Shown in pieces: positions 58,901 to 64,000 of a DNA stretch of 64,000 nt. The translations under genes were made by a program, and so were the position numbers. Each line of letters begins with the position of its first letter. Position 1 is the stretch's first letter. The notes beneath the pieces were generated by a model. That model was given only the letters and a program-made list of their open reading frames with translations. It did no database searches and had not been told where the DNA came from. The DNA comes from Macrocystis pyrifera (Eukaryota > Sar > Phaeophyceae > Laminariales > Laminariaceae): contig JASSKH010000023.1 of assembly GCA_031763025.1 (NCBI GenBank), positions 2,046,001 through 2,110,000 of the forward strand, given 5' to 3'.

Positions 58901-61900
58901 CCGCTGGCGTAACGATCCTTGGCCTCCTGACGTGCGTTTCTTTGTTGAAACTTTTGCCCGCGCCCCCTCCCCCTTCCCCCCTCCCTCCCCCATGGTGGCA
59001 ATTTGACAAGTGCGATCCCGCTGGCGTAGCCTTAGACGGCCTTTTGACGGGTGCTTCTTTGCAGGAGGAATGTACCCCCCCCCCCCCCCCCCCCCCGCCC
59101 CCAGCATCATGTCGTGGACACTGTGACAATCTTGCCTTAAACACATGCAACCTGTCGTTGACCCGTTGTTCGTTGTTGCTAGACACGATAGTTGTCAGCA
59201 TGTGTTGCCGGTCTGGAGCTTTCTCATCTTCGCACGACAAAGAGGCACAAGAAGCCAGGCACCAGAAGGAGGATATGGAGTTCGACGTAAGGTATGGCAT
59301 GCCTCATGGACATGGCTGCGCTGCGAGTAGTAGACCAAATTGACGTGGGCCGTGGGAACGCTGCGGTCTTGGATTCGGACGTCGACAGCGAGCGTTAGGT
59401 TCGACCTGTGGCCGCTGACCTCTCGCGATGTGGTTACGCATTAGTTTCCGACCGTAACCGAAATCGTCAGTGTCAACAATCTCTTCATTTTTGCGCTTTT
59501 TGCGTACGTACAGAGCGCCCCCTGCCATTATTATGTACCAGCCTTGTAGCTACCTGGTGCCAATTTCCAGAAAAAAAAATCCGGCGGCAGTATGTATATG
59601 CTACTTGTACCCCTGAGTATGTTGAGGGCTTGCTGGGGATCTCCGATGGTGAGCCGGGCGGGATCCCTTCTTTGTTTTTGACCTACGGAAGCGACATCCG
59701 GCCGTTCTCGCCGCTTTTGCTGGCAGGGCGACACGAGGCATCGCTCCGACCGGGCTAGGGTACGACCGCCGCAATAACGTCATGTGGGGATGGGATCCGG
59801 TCTTGAAGAAGGTATATACAATGATGGAGACCCCAACTCGGGTAGAGTCCTTGATTAGTCTGCGTTTTCAGCTCAGCAAGAGTCGACACTTTCCGACAGT
59901 ATGTCGTATCTGGTCGCCTTTACCGTGTTTTCAAACCACAGAACATACCGTAAAGCATGTGTGTTATTTTTTTGTTTTGTTCTGTTTACCTCGTAGGCTT
60001 GATCACATTTCTCGGCTGCTTGGCAAAACATGTTTGTCTTCAAACCAGGCTTTACCTGGTATATTTTTTGGGTTGTACGTTACAGTAGCCGGTAGATGGG
60101 GGCTCTTGGAAGGCATCGAAACTGAACGTACAACATAAACCTCGCAGGACAGAGATCGGCACAACGTGGGTAGTCAACTGTCCGTAGCGGCGAACCCCCC
60201 CCAGGTTCCGTTCTGTTGCCTTTCATTTCCTTCCCCACTTAACTTTGCCGAAAGCACCCCCCCCGGCTCCGTTCCGTTCCGTTGCCTTTCATGCTACTTC
60301 CCCAGTTAGCATTGCTGATGCCCCCCCCCCCCCCCCCGCCCCCTTCCGTTCCGTCGCCTTTCGTGTCCTTCCTCGTCTAGCTGTGCCGATGGCGCAACGG
60401 CGGGCTGTCCCCTGTCTTCGCGCCGCCTCGACCAACGCCGCCCGGGTCTTCATCGTCGCTTCTTGGAGGCGTGCCTTCAGCGAGCTCTCCTCTAGCGGCG
60501 GCGGCAGCGGCGGCGGACGGGAAGAAGCTGTCGCTGGGATCGGCGGTGGATTGCACGCCAGCTTCAGCCGAGCGGGTAGCGTGGGTTAGATCCTTGCTGG
60601 CGTCCGATTCCCCGTCACACCGCGTCGAGGGGCTGGAGGAGGCCGATCTGTTGGATAGAAGCGAGGCAGGCATGGGCAAGGGGAGTGCGGAAAGCCCGCT
60701 GATGAGCGCTAGGCGGGACGCGGCCTTGCTGCTGGGGTATCTTGAGAGGATAGGCGAGCCGTACGGCCCTCCAGAGGTAGGTCTCTTTTGCGACAATGGT
60801 TGGTCGCCGGTAGGCCTTTTTTGTGACAATGGTTGGTCGGCGGATACCGACGAGAATGACATGTGTACGTATCGTGTCGTGGTTCGCTGCAGGATATGCG
60901 GTATCCCATGCTGTTGTGGTATGTACCGTGCCATGATTCGATATGTTTCTGCTCTGGGATATGAGGAATCCGGAGGATCGTCTCTTTTGTGTACCCGCGG
61001 CGGCTGTGGGTCTTGTTTAGTAGATGCGGTTGGTCTGAAAATATTGCCGAAAATGACACATGTTCGTATCGTGTCGATAGTACTTTGCTGGAGTGTTGGA
61101 GCATCCGGTCCTGTGCTGATATGTTTCTGCTTCATGAAGGGTCCGGAGATGGATATATTTTGCGTGGCGGCAGCAGCGGTGGGCCTTGTCTACTAACAAG
61201 TGGTTGGTCCGCAAATATCGACGAAAGTGGAACGTACACATATCGTGCCGTTAGTGGTTTGCTGGAGGATTGCAATATCCGGTGCTGTTGTGGTATCGTG
61301 CCATGATCTAACATGTGTTTCTGCTCTGGGGAGTGAGGGGAGCTTGCAGAACCCGCGACCCTCAGGGGGGGGGGACAGTTGAGGGTTCATGGGCTATATA
61401 GCGCATCCACCCGTCACGGGATCACTTTCGGTCGATGTTGCGCGAGCCTGTTTTTGATCTGCCTGTGCCAAGCTGTGACGAACATGAAACCTGTTGCACC
61501 CCGTCTTCCGCGGACGTGACATGTGCAACTATCGGCTTGTTCGCTCGACCACCTTTCGGAAGAACTGGTATATACGGCGAGAAAATCTTCTTGAACGGAG
61601 AAGCGAAAACACACTTTAGCGTGCCCGCCGTCAAGCATTGCTTCTATGGTTATTACGCACTCGGCCGAAATTCCTCTCCAACGGTTGTTTTAGTCACATA
61701 TTGGACAGATCTTGGACGGGTGGAGTCCTCGTTGGGGCTCTGAACAAGGCAAATGCCTTGGGTGGCTTCCACGGCTAGTTCATTATTTGGTGGCTAAGTA
61801 AAGCCAACTCTTATTAACTGAGCTTGTTTTTTTTTTAAAGAGATCCTAGCGACAACCGCGCGAGTCAGATACAACGACGCAGAAGTCCGCAAAACACTGC

Positions 61901-63825
61901 ACGCAAGTACTGAAATAAATAAATGTAATTCCTGGCCGACTATTAGCTTGGTTGGCAACTCATAATAAGCTAAAACGCATAGCCCTCGTGCACTAGCACT
62001 GATCTGCTTTTCTCCCTTTTTTCTGCAAATGTGTTCTGTGTTTGCGCTTTGGTCTTCTGGCTGGTATCTGGTATCCGGTAGGAGCCTGCGGCGGAAGCCA
62101 GAGTGCACTGCGAGCTGGAGGTCTTTTCAAGCGGCCAAGCGGACGGGAACGTCATCAGGTGCTGCTCCCTTATCTCCATGAGACATGACCGTAGAACATA
62201 AACGTAGCATTTTTTGCAAGGCTAGGTTTAGCACGGCACTTGGAAGTATATACAGTACTATCGGGTACTCGGGTGCCACAATCTGTTTTGTGTTGACGCA
62301 TCTTACATAGGTTCGTACCACTCTGTGGTCCAGGTGTTTTTTACGGAGGGATTCCTCGACTGAAGCGGTGTATACCCAACCATTGTATCGCTGGAATAGC
62401 AGTTGAGTTCTACACATTGTTTCGGTATATACCCATAGGCCATGGCGTAGCTCATTTGGTTGCAATCTCATTTTTTTCTCAAGGTTAGGTTTTGGGTGGG
62501 GTATAGTAAGAGTAGTATTACGGGGGACCATAGTAAATAGGACGAAATATTGTTAGTAAAAATAGGTAAAAATACAGGTTTTTATGTATACCCTAGGTCC
62601 TATTAACTACGGACCCCAGTAATAGTACTTACTATTAATACTAATAGTACTATTAGTTGAGAGCTTCTGAAGTGAGGACCCTCAGAAGGCAAATCAGGTG
62701 CACCCCTGTCGTAGCATGCATCTGTTGGTCATGCGGGAACGATAGCCGGGTTCCCCAAGAGCATAGTGTAGACGAAGTATCCTATATACTAAGTAAACCC
62801 TTCACACCCTGGACACAGGTCATGAGCTACAGATCGTGTAGTTCCTCACCTTCCGTTGTCAGCAGTTGTGGAGGATCTGCATAGTACGTATCCAACCCAG
62901 GTGCTAGATCATGGAGATTTTTCGGCTCCCACCCGGCAACAGGAAAGTGTACCTGTCCGAGGTGTGATTCCCTACCAGCTCTTTGCAGCTCTGGCTGGTC
63001 ACATGGTGATTCGGGATGCTGCAGCACACAATACTTTTGTGCTGTCCGGGGATTCGACTTCCTCTGTTGGCCACGTTCGCCATTTGCTGTTTTAGATATA
63101 ACCGATCTAAAGAGGAGAATCACCGAAGCAGCTCGGACATGTGGGATCGGCGTCCCTTACCACCACTTCCCGACAGCTGTGCCTTCACCGGCCTTGAGTT
63201 GTTTTGTCCCAACCCTATATATAGGAAGAGTGGAAATAGTTGGCGAATTGTTTTGAGATGGTAGTCGCTCTCCATGAAACTTAAGAACATAACAAACAGG
63301 AAACAGCAGGCCAATGTCGCGAAAGGAGGAAACATGATGAGTCAATTGCTTCTGATAGGGGATTTTATATGCTGCCCACGGTCAGCACGTAGCAAACAAG
63401 CGCTGCTGCTGCCAGCAGGAGGTGCTCGGTTGTGTATTGTTTCGCTCCCGGTGTCTTGCGTGCTCCGCGCTTCCCGAAAAAAAAAACGACTGGGCTGTGG
63501 GGAACCTATACCTGTATACCTGTAGGCAGGGCAATGCCGATTCACACCTCTAGGCAGACGGTCGTTACGCGATCTGTTGGCGATCAACATTGAACAAAAC
63601 ACCAAACACCCTCCTGTTGCGAATCGTCGGCGCTCTTGACACTCATGCAGGATGTTGGTTCGGGGAGAAGATCGGAGTTGCAACGAGCAAGGTGTGCACG
63701 TCCTAGTGCTGGCGGAGACTCTGGACGCCGAAGGCATGGTCTCCAAGGCGTTCGCTACCCACGAGTCCTCGCACGCCGCCATTGGTCTCGCTGAGTATCT
63801 CGATACTGTGCCGCGGGGCCGTACG
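36266..63825 (+). CDS. Giant multi-exon gene, ILEI-like and discoidin-like segments (span)
   Basis: About 29 exons (some tentative) encode roughly the first 1,800 residues of a very large protein that continues past the window. Exon phases agree at almost every junction, which would not happen by chance. Recognisable parts, in order: charged N-terminus; helical stretch SMRMSLTLMGALRATCPGLF (~residue 275-325); ALLLSLGIATGCMSDVIHA (~440-490); VYVYVWDPSSKRVHK joined to VGTGFHGTLAG (~550-580); low-complexity Ser/Pro/Gly (~720-890); beta-rich segment with ETSANGRTWDTLGSWTAP joined to RFVRYTL (~1330-1400), resembling discoidin-type galactose-binding domains; GLGYDRRNNVMWGWDPVLKK; and an ILEI/PANDER-like segment (GVHVLVLAETLDAEGMV...). 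The overall pattern suggests a giant scaffold or E3-ligase-like protein (HECTD4/MYCBP2 class), but no HECT or RING domain is present here. Confidence 0.7.
36445..38747. other. Long first intron with repeats
   Basis: AT-rich. Contains a hairpin at 36902-36953, a family C MITE near 37070-37140, AGCAGC repeats near 37795-37835, a remnant resembling E1/E2 sequence near 38140-38200, and two dispersed repeats shared with 35700-35800 and 36985-37025. No convincing exon before 38748. Confidence 0.5.
36902..36953. repeat. GC-rich hairpin
   Basis: GCGGGCGGCG and CGCCCGCC flank TAGGC, followed by GAGCGAAGCGC; TGAGCGAGCGTAGCGG also occurs 196 bp upstream at 36706. Confidence 0.7.
38748..38787 (+). CDS. 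Giant gene, tentative 40-nt exon
   Basis: Between acceptor GCATAGCAG and donor GTGGGT, one base plus NKPGAYVAFTIFS. It is the only candidate found that links phase 2 of the first exon with phase 0 of the exon at 39018. Short, so uncertain. Confidence 0.35.
39018..39104 (+). CDS. Giant gene exon
   Basis: Acceptor TCATGACCAG, then 29 codons VKGSMVFNDDFMEEEY and NLPAYQGTEVLE, then donor GTGAGA; phase 0 at both ends. Acidic and tyrosine-containing. Confidence 0.6.
39121..39325 (+). other. Unassigned open frame in an intron
   Basis: A plus-strand frame reads VYENIRRAVYYDMMCARLYH and ILLHRTNAK before a GTGCCG site. It looks protein-like but does not fit the phase of the flanking exons; it may be an alternative exon or a decayed element. 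Confidence 0.25.
39780..39866 (+). mobile_element. Last ~90 bp of a C-tailed LINE
   Basis: CTAAGGCAAGCAACAAATAAGTA followed by about 19 Cs matches the LINE end at 8110-8200. It lies 38 bp before an exon acceptor, so the C run is part of the intron's polypyrimidine region. Confidence 0.75.
39905..40168 (+). CDS. Giant gene exon
   Basis: Acceptor TTTCCTCCACGTTCAG, 88 codons, donor GTTTGA. Includes ADAVRRMLQLLGPQGEASGG and SVEDFPALLGESYLREATH, predicted helices. Phase 0 at both ends. Confidence 0.75.
40591..40824 (+). CDS. Giant gene exon
   Basis: Acceptor CTACCCCCTGCAG, 78 codons, donor GTAAAC. Begins AILCACFLHCGGSMALCT, later FPAAQRIHLAVVRQGYHAMG and ends VLPPPPPAE. Phase 0 at both ends. The alternating hydrophobic pattern suggests beta strands. 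Confidence 0.75.
41015..41179 (+). CDS. Giant gene exon, helical
   Basis: Acceptor TTGTCTCATCCTAG, 55 codons, donor GTCAGC. Reads GKGETDPVAILTSASMRMSL then TLMGALRATCPGLF and MAQTLMDLFGASAPFALRQ: consecutive amphipathic helices as in armadillo/HEAT-like scaffolds. Phase 0 both ends. Confidence 0.85.
41276..41522. mobile_element. MITE family A copy in an intron
   Basis: GTATCGGACAGATCACCG at the left and GTGTCCGACATGTGCAAG at the right, with GATCTA-rich interior including a TAGATGATCTA palindromic array. Confidence 0.6.
41646..41750 (+). CDS. Giant gene exon
   Basis: Acceptor GCTTGCTGTGCGCAG, 35 codons, donor GTAGAG. Reads LGSNSAYRETLSRVRDVAEA and GTGSSKEERAE; helical. Phase 0 both ends. Confidence 0.75.
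42008..42253 (+). CDS. Giant gene exon, probable
   Basis: A stop-free frame without ATG near its start: acceptor GGTGAGATAG, 82 codons beginning RAPPELLKGGASEKLGGTYT, later TTTVVVTVDVCLSSEMSALV and IPQGLDYHQHYISRGGVATM, donor GTGTTT. Phase 0 at both ends agrees with neighbours. The donor is weaker than others. A 249-codon minus-strand ORF overlaps and is taken as antisense shadow. Confidence 0.55.
42839..42994 (+). CDS. Giant gene exon, helical
   Basis: Acceptor CGATCGGACAAG, 52 codons, donor GTGCGC. Reads AIALLLSLGIATGCMSDVIH, then CTFLLEEDAPPLPSSS; the ALLLSLG-x-A-x-G-x-(M/L)-S-D pattern is that of a helical repeat. The acceptor's pyrimidine tract is weak. Phase 0 both ends. Confidence 0.7.
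43348..43457. mobile_element. MITE family B copy
   Basis: About 110 bp with inverted ends TATTACGGGGGTCCATGGTA and CTATGGATCCCCGTAATA; near-identical copy at 62516-62624. TA at each end may be the target duplication. Confidence 0.75.
43505..43735 (+). CDS. Giant gene exon with GC donor
   Basis: Acceptor ATCACATTTGCAG, 77 codons, then AAG followed by GCGAGT: a GC-type donor matching the known AAG/GCAAGT consensus. Gly/Ser-rich middle, then NPATDGVYVYVWDPSSKRVH and K. Joining to the next exon gives RVHK-VGTGFHGTLAG, a motif that makes structural sense. Phase 0 both ends. Confidence 0.8.
44216..44510. mobile_element. MITE family A copy in an intron
   Basis: Left end CACGTGGGACAGATCATC, right end GATCTGGCCGAGGTGTGCAG; GATCTA-rich. 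Contains the shared CATATTTCCTGGGTTGGAT segment. Confidence 0.6.
44865..45011 (+). CDS. Giant gene exon, likely GC donor
   Basis: Acceptor CGTACTGGTGCAG, 49 codons: VGTGFHGTLAGNAYCFSERI, then DEIRAFKGMEAAEEDEDEPA. The frame meets repeat sequence after THQ, where CAG then GCAATT gives a second GC-type donor in phase 0. A GTGAGA inside the exon (after NAYCF) is the alternative but gives the wrong phase. Confidence 0.65.
45060..45215. repeat. Three diverged tandem units, ~60 bp
   Basis: CACACCCCCTGGAATATTTA, CCACCCCCTGCGATATTTTT and CACGCCCTCTGGGACGATTT recur at intervals of about 60 bp, immediately after the proposed donor. Confidence 0.6.
46112..46291 (+). CDS. Giant gene exon
   Basis: Acceptor TTTTTTTCTGGCAG, 60 codons, donor GTGAGC. 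Pro-rich start (VLSPTALSPPPIRVPF), then ALMGTGLNIGGGASGG and SSDGSFSFGDSDNFD. Phase 0. A downstream in-frame acceptor (CGCAGGCAG at 46189) could shorten it. Confidence 0.65.
46571..46608. repeat. GATCA microsatellite
   Basis: About seven copies of AGATC/GATCA, probably expanded within the MITE family A copy at 46555-46965. Confidence 0.9.
47100..47325. repeat. TATTACTATG minisatellite
   Basis: Roughly twenty 10-bp units (TATTACTATG with variants) in an intron; ORFs reading CYYYVLLC arise from it. Confidence 0.9.
48064..48200 (+). CDS. Giant gene exon
   Basis: Acceptor CGTTGTGTTCGCCCAG, then GAFSEDVDGATGALIARQIV and TPAGRIIRVLTGL, donor GTAAAG in phase 2. CT plus A of the next exon restores Leu, a precise phase match. 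Confidence 0.85.
48800..49414 (+). CDS. Giant gene exon with an apparent 1-nt frameshift
   Basis: Acceptor GTACCCGACCAG. A low-complexity Ser/Pro/Gly region (ALSDGAVPGGSTSLPGTSTG...) is followed by GAIFDAMGTFGASISDPRAG, a run of nine Gs (49308-49316), and LSGLVVALLREDQ. The frame then ends, but the next frame reads LLRFTALLNRELLQH up to a strong donor GTGAGT in phase 0, exactly the phase the next exon needs. One base is therefore missing, either in the G run or near 49370. It may be an assembly error or a true mutation. Confidence 0.75.
50349..50507 (+). CDS. Giant gene exon
   Basis: Acceptor CCGCACCTTCCCAG, 53 codons: IPESGYPDDYSPSMVHPVNM, then EDQGEVLEHRTVHGFHWYRV and SRPVISQ, donor GTATGT. 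Phase 0 both ends. Confidence 0.85.
50679..50960. mobile_element. MITE family A, best-preserved copy
   Basis: TACTTTCACACCTCGGACAG at the left and CTGTCCGACGTGTGAAAGTA at the right: terminal inverted repeats of over 20 bp. The interior is rich in GATCTA palindromes and includes GGACATGTTTCCTG, shared by all copies. Non-coding, about 280 bp. Confidence 0.85.
51394..51543 (+). CDS. Giant gene exon
   Basis: Acceptor GTGATGCCGCCCAG, 50 codons: AVNGIGWVPLRLYDCSDIES, then DERGEIEGEFLLEFRDPTND, donor GTGAGT. Acidic, beta-like. Phase 0 both ends. Confidence 0.85.
52071..52169 (+). CDS. Giant gene, tentative exon
   Basis: Acceptor GTTATCCTTTCTGAG, 33 codons (TREGQIDETKRRYPTKVHTT, then CWVAGSEASQ), donor GTTTAT. 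Phase 0 at both ends fits, but splice sites are moderate and content is not distinctive. Confidence 0.3.
52355..52575. repeat. GGGTC/GACCC tandem array, ~80-bp units
   Basis: Three units combine GGGTCGGGTC, CTAACCCGAC, TTGAAAACCTCCT and GACCCGACCAG. The sense and antisense pentamers alternate, so each unit can fold back on itself. Intronic. Confidence 0.85.
53209..53424 (+). CDS. Giant gene exon
   Basis: Acceptor CACTGTGGCAACATCAG, 72 codons: PRATDPPTWHEALATAAAAS, a Gly/Ala-rich middle, then RPVWLALVAGRLFLREK, donor GTGTAT. Phase 0 both ends. Overlapping minus-strand ORFs are shadows. Confidence 0.8.
54348..54659 (+). CDS. Giant gene exon
   Basis: Acceptor ATCCCTTGACTCGCAG, 104 codons: ASGALSADEIAVLRPSDLSL, VVSLADLPISGFPKSPEAG, an acidic linker, then CVFECSSNSETSGGVLQ, donor GTAAGA. 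Phase 0 both ends. Confidence 0.85.
55248..55459 (+). CDS. Giant gene exon
   Basis: Acceptor AACGTGTCCCGCAG, 70 codons: NNLIVRNESQRLPFSSRDGD, TSFYFAPSDRDRILVVDLGK, then DLSPTPGAGFSKAVG, donor GTGAGA in phase 2. Beta-rich. ORFs in the other two frames are shadows. Confidence 0.85.
55707..55783 (+). CDS. Giant gene short exon
   Basis: Acceptor CACGATGTGTCCAG, one base, then SGLHLALPRPELILFMFHAL and GFRSC, one base, donor GTGAGA. It converts phase 2 of the previous exon into phase 1 of the next, which strongly supports it. Confidence 0.8.
55873..56080 (+). CDS. Giant gene exon, discoidin-like first part
   Basis: Acceptor CCCTCTCGCTCTAG, phase 1 start: VPNVSSPLFVSFSAAAFVND, then LLVETSANGRTWDTLGSWTA and CSATITAPNDSANTS, donor GTACGA in phase 2. 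The V-x-(T/S)-S-x-(D/N)-G-(R/K)-(T/S)-W pattern is characteristic of F5/8-type galactose-binding beta sandwiches. Confidence 0.85.
56917..57168 (+). CDS. Giant gene exon, discoidin-like second part
   Basis: Acceptor GACGCCAGCAG, one base, then FVRYTLPPPSGSSSPPC, an acidic linker, HIILVNATGVENPQ, and VMLDQASPR, donor GTAATT in phase 2. AG plus G gives Arg, so the junction reads TSRFVRYTL, the usual final strand of this fold. Confidence 0.8.
57493..57752. mobile_element. MITE family A copy in an intron
   Basis: Right end ATCTGTCCGACGTGTGAA; contains GGATCTGCAAGC...CAGATCCAACCC and ACATGTGCTAC as in other copies, in inverted orientation to 50679. Confidence 0.6.
58308..58477 (+). CDS. Giant gene exon
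   Basis: Acceptor ACGTAAACCTCAG, one base, then LEIFFLDPEEEYRLVKTATL, AWDMDEIALHRNAVLCDGDR and DVEVVQRTA, donor GTGAGC in phase 1. AG plus G restores Arg. Confidence 0.85.
58676..59094. repeat. Intronic minisatellite, three diverged units, ending in a C run
   Basis: TTTGACAAGTGCGA(C/T)...GGCGTAGC(G/C)...CTGACGTGCG(A/T)TT units recur at about 58683, 58877 and 58999. The last unit ends GGAATGTAC followed by about 20 Cs. Confidence 0.75.
59183..59286 (+). CDS. Giant gene exon
   Basis: Acceptor CGTTGTTGCTAG, two bases, then TIVVSMCCRSGAFSSSHDKE and HQKEDMEFD, donor GTAAGG in phase 0. G plus AC gives Asp at the junction. Confidence 0.75.
59692..59811 (+). CDS. Giant gene exon
   Basis: Acceptor CTTTGTTTTTGACCTACGGAAG, 40 codons: RHPAVLAAFAGRATRGIAPT, GLGYDRRNNVMWGWDPVLKK, donor GTATAT. 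A second site (GCTGGCAG at 59728) would not fit the phase. The WGWDP-(V)-x-K motif echoes YVWDPSSKRVHK in the exon at 43505. Confidence 0.75.
60190..60385. repeat. Tandem repeat overlapping the exon's 3' splice site
   Basis: Three ~65-bp units, each CCCC(A/G)...TTCCGTT(C)CGTTGCCTTTC...CTTCCCC...TTAGC(A)TTGC(C)GATG-like. The last unit carries the real acceptor (CGTCTAG/CTGTGCCGATGGCG) and the first exon bases. Confidence 0.75.
60381..60776 (+). CDS. Giant gene exon
   Basis: Acceptor GTCCTTCCTCGTCTAG, 132 codons: LCRWRNGGLSPVFAPPRPTP, an Ala-rich tract (LAAAAAAADGKK), ERVAWVRSLLASDSPSHRVE, ARRDAALLLGYLERIGEPYG, donor GTAGGT. Phase 0 both ends. The 252-codon minus-strand ORF here is a shadow. 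Confidence 0.85.
60783..61330. repeat. Intronic minisatellite, ~190-bp unit, three copies
   Basis: GGTTGGTC(G/T/C)...GA(A/G)AATG(A/G)CA...GTATCGTG(T/C)C...TGCTGTTGTGGTAT...GATATGTTTCTGCT recurs near 60833, 61030 and 61200. It starts within 10 bp of the donor at 60777. Confidence 0.8.
61435..61743 (+). other. Unexplained 102-codon ORF in an intron
   Basis: Starts MLREPVFDLPVPSCDEHETC and includes TIGLFARPPFGRTGIYGEKI. It is open on the minus strand too. No splice sites link it to the giant gene; it may be a remnant of an element. Confidence 0.25.
62082..62158 (+). CDS. Giant gene exon
   Basis: Acceptor TATCTGGTATCCGGTAG, then EPAAEARVHCELEVFSSGQA and DGNVI, donor GTGCTG in phase 2. The next exon supplies G, giving Arg. 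Beta-like, and it probably forms the start of the ILEI-like segment. Confidence 0.7.
62516..62624. mobile_element. MITE family B copy
   Basis: TATTACGGGGGACCATAGTA at the left, CTACGGACCCCAGTAATA at the right; about 90 percent identical to 43348-43457. Confidence 0.75.
62803..62969. mobile_element. Short MITE family A copy
   Basis: CACACCCTGGACACAGGTCA at the left and CTGTCCGAGGTGTG at the right, with GATCTGCATAG...CCAACCCAGG as in other copies; shorter than 50679-50960. Confidence 0.6.
63651..63825 (+). CDS. Giant gene exon, ILEI/PANDER-like segment
   Basis: Acceptor TGACACTCATGCAG, one base, then MLVRGEDRSCNEQGVHVLVL, AETLDAEGMVSKAFATHESS and LAEYLDTVPRGRT, donor GTGAGT in phase 0. RG-x-N/H-V-x-VL-(7)-F-x-T-(3)-S-(6)-LA-x-YL-x-x-(V/I)P-x-G-(R)-T is the pattern of the ILEI/PANDER (FAM3-type) fold; the expected next strand (LVAV-like) would lie beyond the window. 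Family assignment is from memory of the pattern. Confidence 0.75.
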
Positions 63826-64000
63826 GTGAGTTGGAGGGCATGAAAGTACATGTGTCAGCTTTCGCATGAGAGTACTTACGTACGTACCTATGTGAAGTGA
63901 CACCAAGATTAGTTCTATATTTGGAATGAAATACCAACTACCGGTATGCAACAATCGGTGTAGTGCGGGGTCTCGGGAGATTCCATGTTACGAGCCTTCC

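Noticed and set aside
60377-61135. 252-codon minus-strand ORF
   Set aside because: Covers a phase-consistent plus-strand exon and then a minisatellite; the repeated RYEHVSFS/RYVHMSFS peptides come from the repeat.
36266-63825. Confident naming of the giant gene as HECTD4 or MYCBP2
   Set aside because: Similarity is from remembered motif style only and the diagnostic catalytic domain is not in the window.

Overview
The window looks like nuclear DNA of a multicellular brown alga (Phaeophyceae, Ectocarpus-like). The evidence is the LINE at 9.6-13.7 kb, whose endonuclease/reverse-transcriptase protein resembles predicted proteins I recall from Ectocarpus, together with host genes cut into 40-600 bp exons by TE-filled introns of 0.2-2 kb and many C/G homopolymers and short palindromes. 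No bacterial, viral or organellar gene set is present, and I saw no RNA gene or CRISPR array. All exon calls were made by eye from reading frame, splice consensus and phase agreement; no RNA evidence or database search was available.

Layout. 0-15.3 kb: a minus-strand gene with ankyrin-like exons, first exon near 15.3 kb and last visible exons at 0.19-0.32 kb. Its introns hold minisatellites, a LINE 3' end, a palindrome-rich tract and a nearly complete but decayed LINE that is itself interrupted by a small TIR element. 15.48-31.61 kb: two related large elements with terminal inverted repeats lie head to head (E1 15477-23988, E2 24003-31614). Each has its own perfect 8-bp target duplication, and the pair forms a 16-kb imperfect palindrome just upstream of the ankyrin gene's first exon. 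31.6-36.2 kb: small gene pieces (a possible two-exon plus-strand gene starting MGN, and terminal exons of minus-strand genes) among MITEs.

36.3-63.8 kb: one very large plus-strand gene, about 29 exons including tentative ones, encoding at least ~1,800 residues and continuing past the right edge. Phases agree across nearly every junction from 36.4 to 63.8 kb; one exon carries an apparent 1-nt frameshift and two introns appear to use GC donors. The protein has helical stretches, a W-D-P / V-G-T-G-F-H-G-T motif, a discoidin-like beta segment and an ILEI/PANDER-like segment at the edge. It may be a giant ubiquitin-ligase-like protein (HECTD4/MYCBP2 class), but no catalytic domain is in the window, so that is only a guess.

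The most unusual signals are the adjacent twin TIR elements, the strong excess of short palindromes such as TACCWGGTA and TATTAATA (which appear at indel scars when E1 and E2 are compared), and retroelements that end in long C runs.
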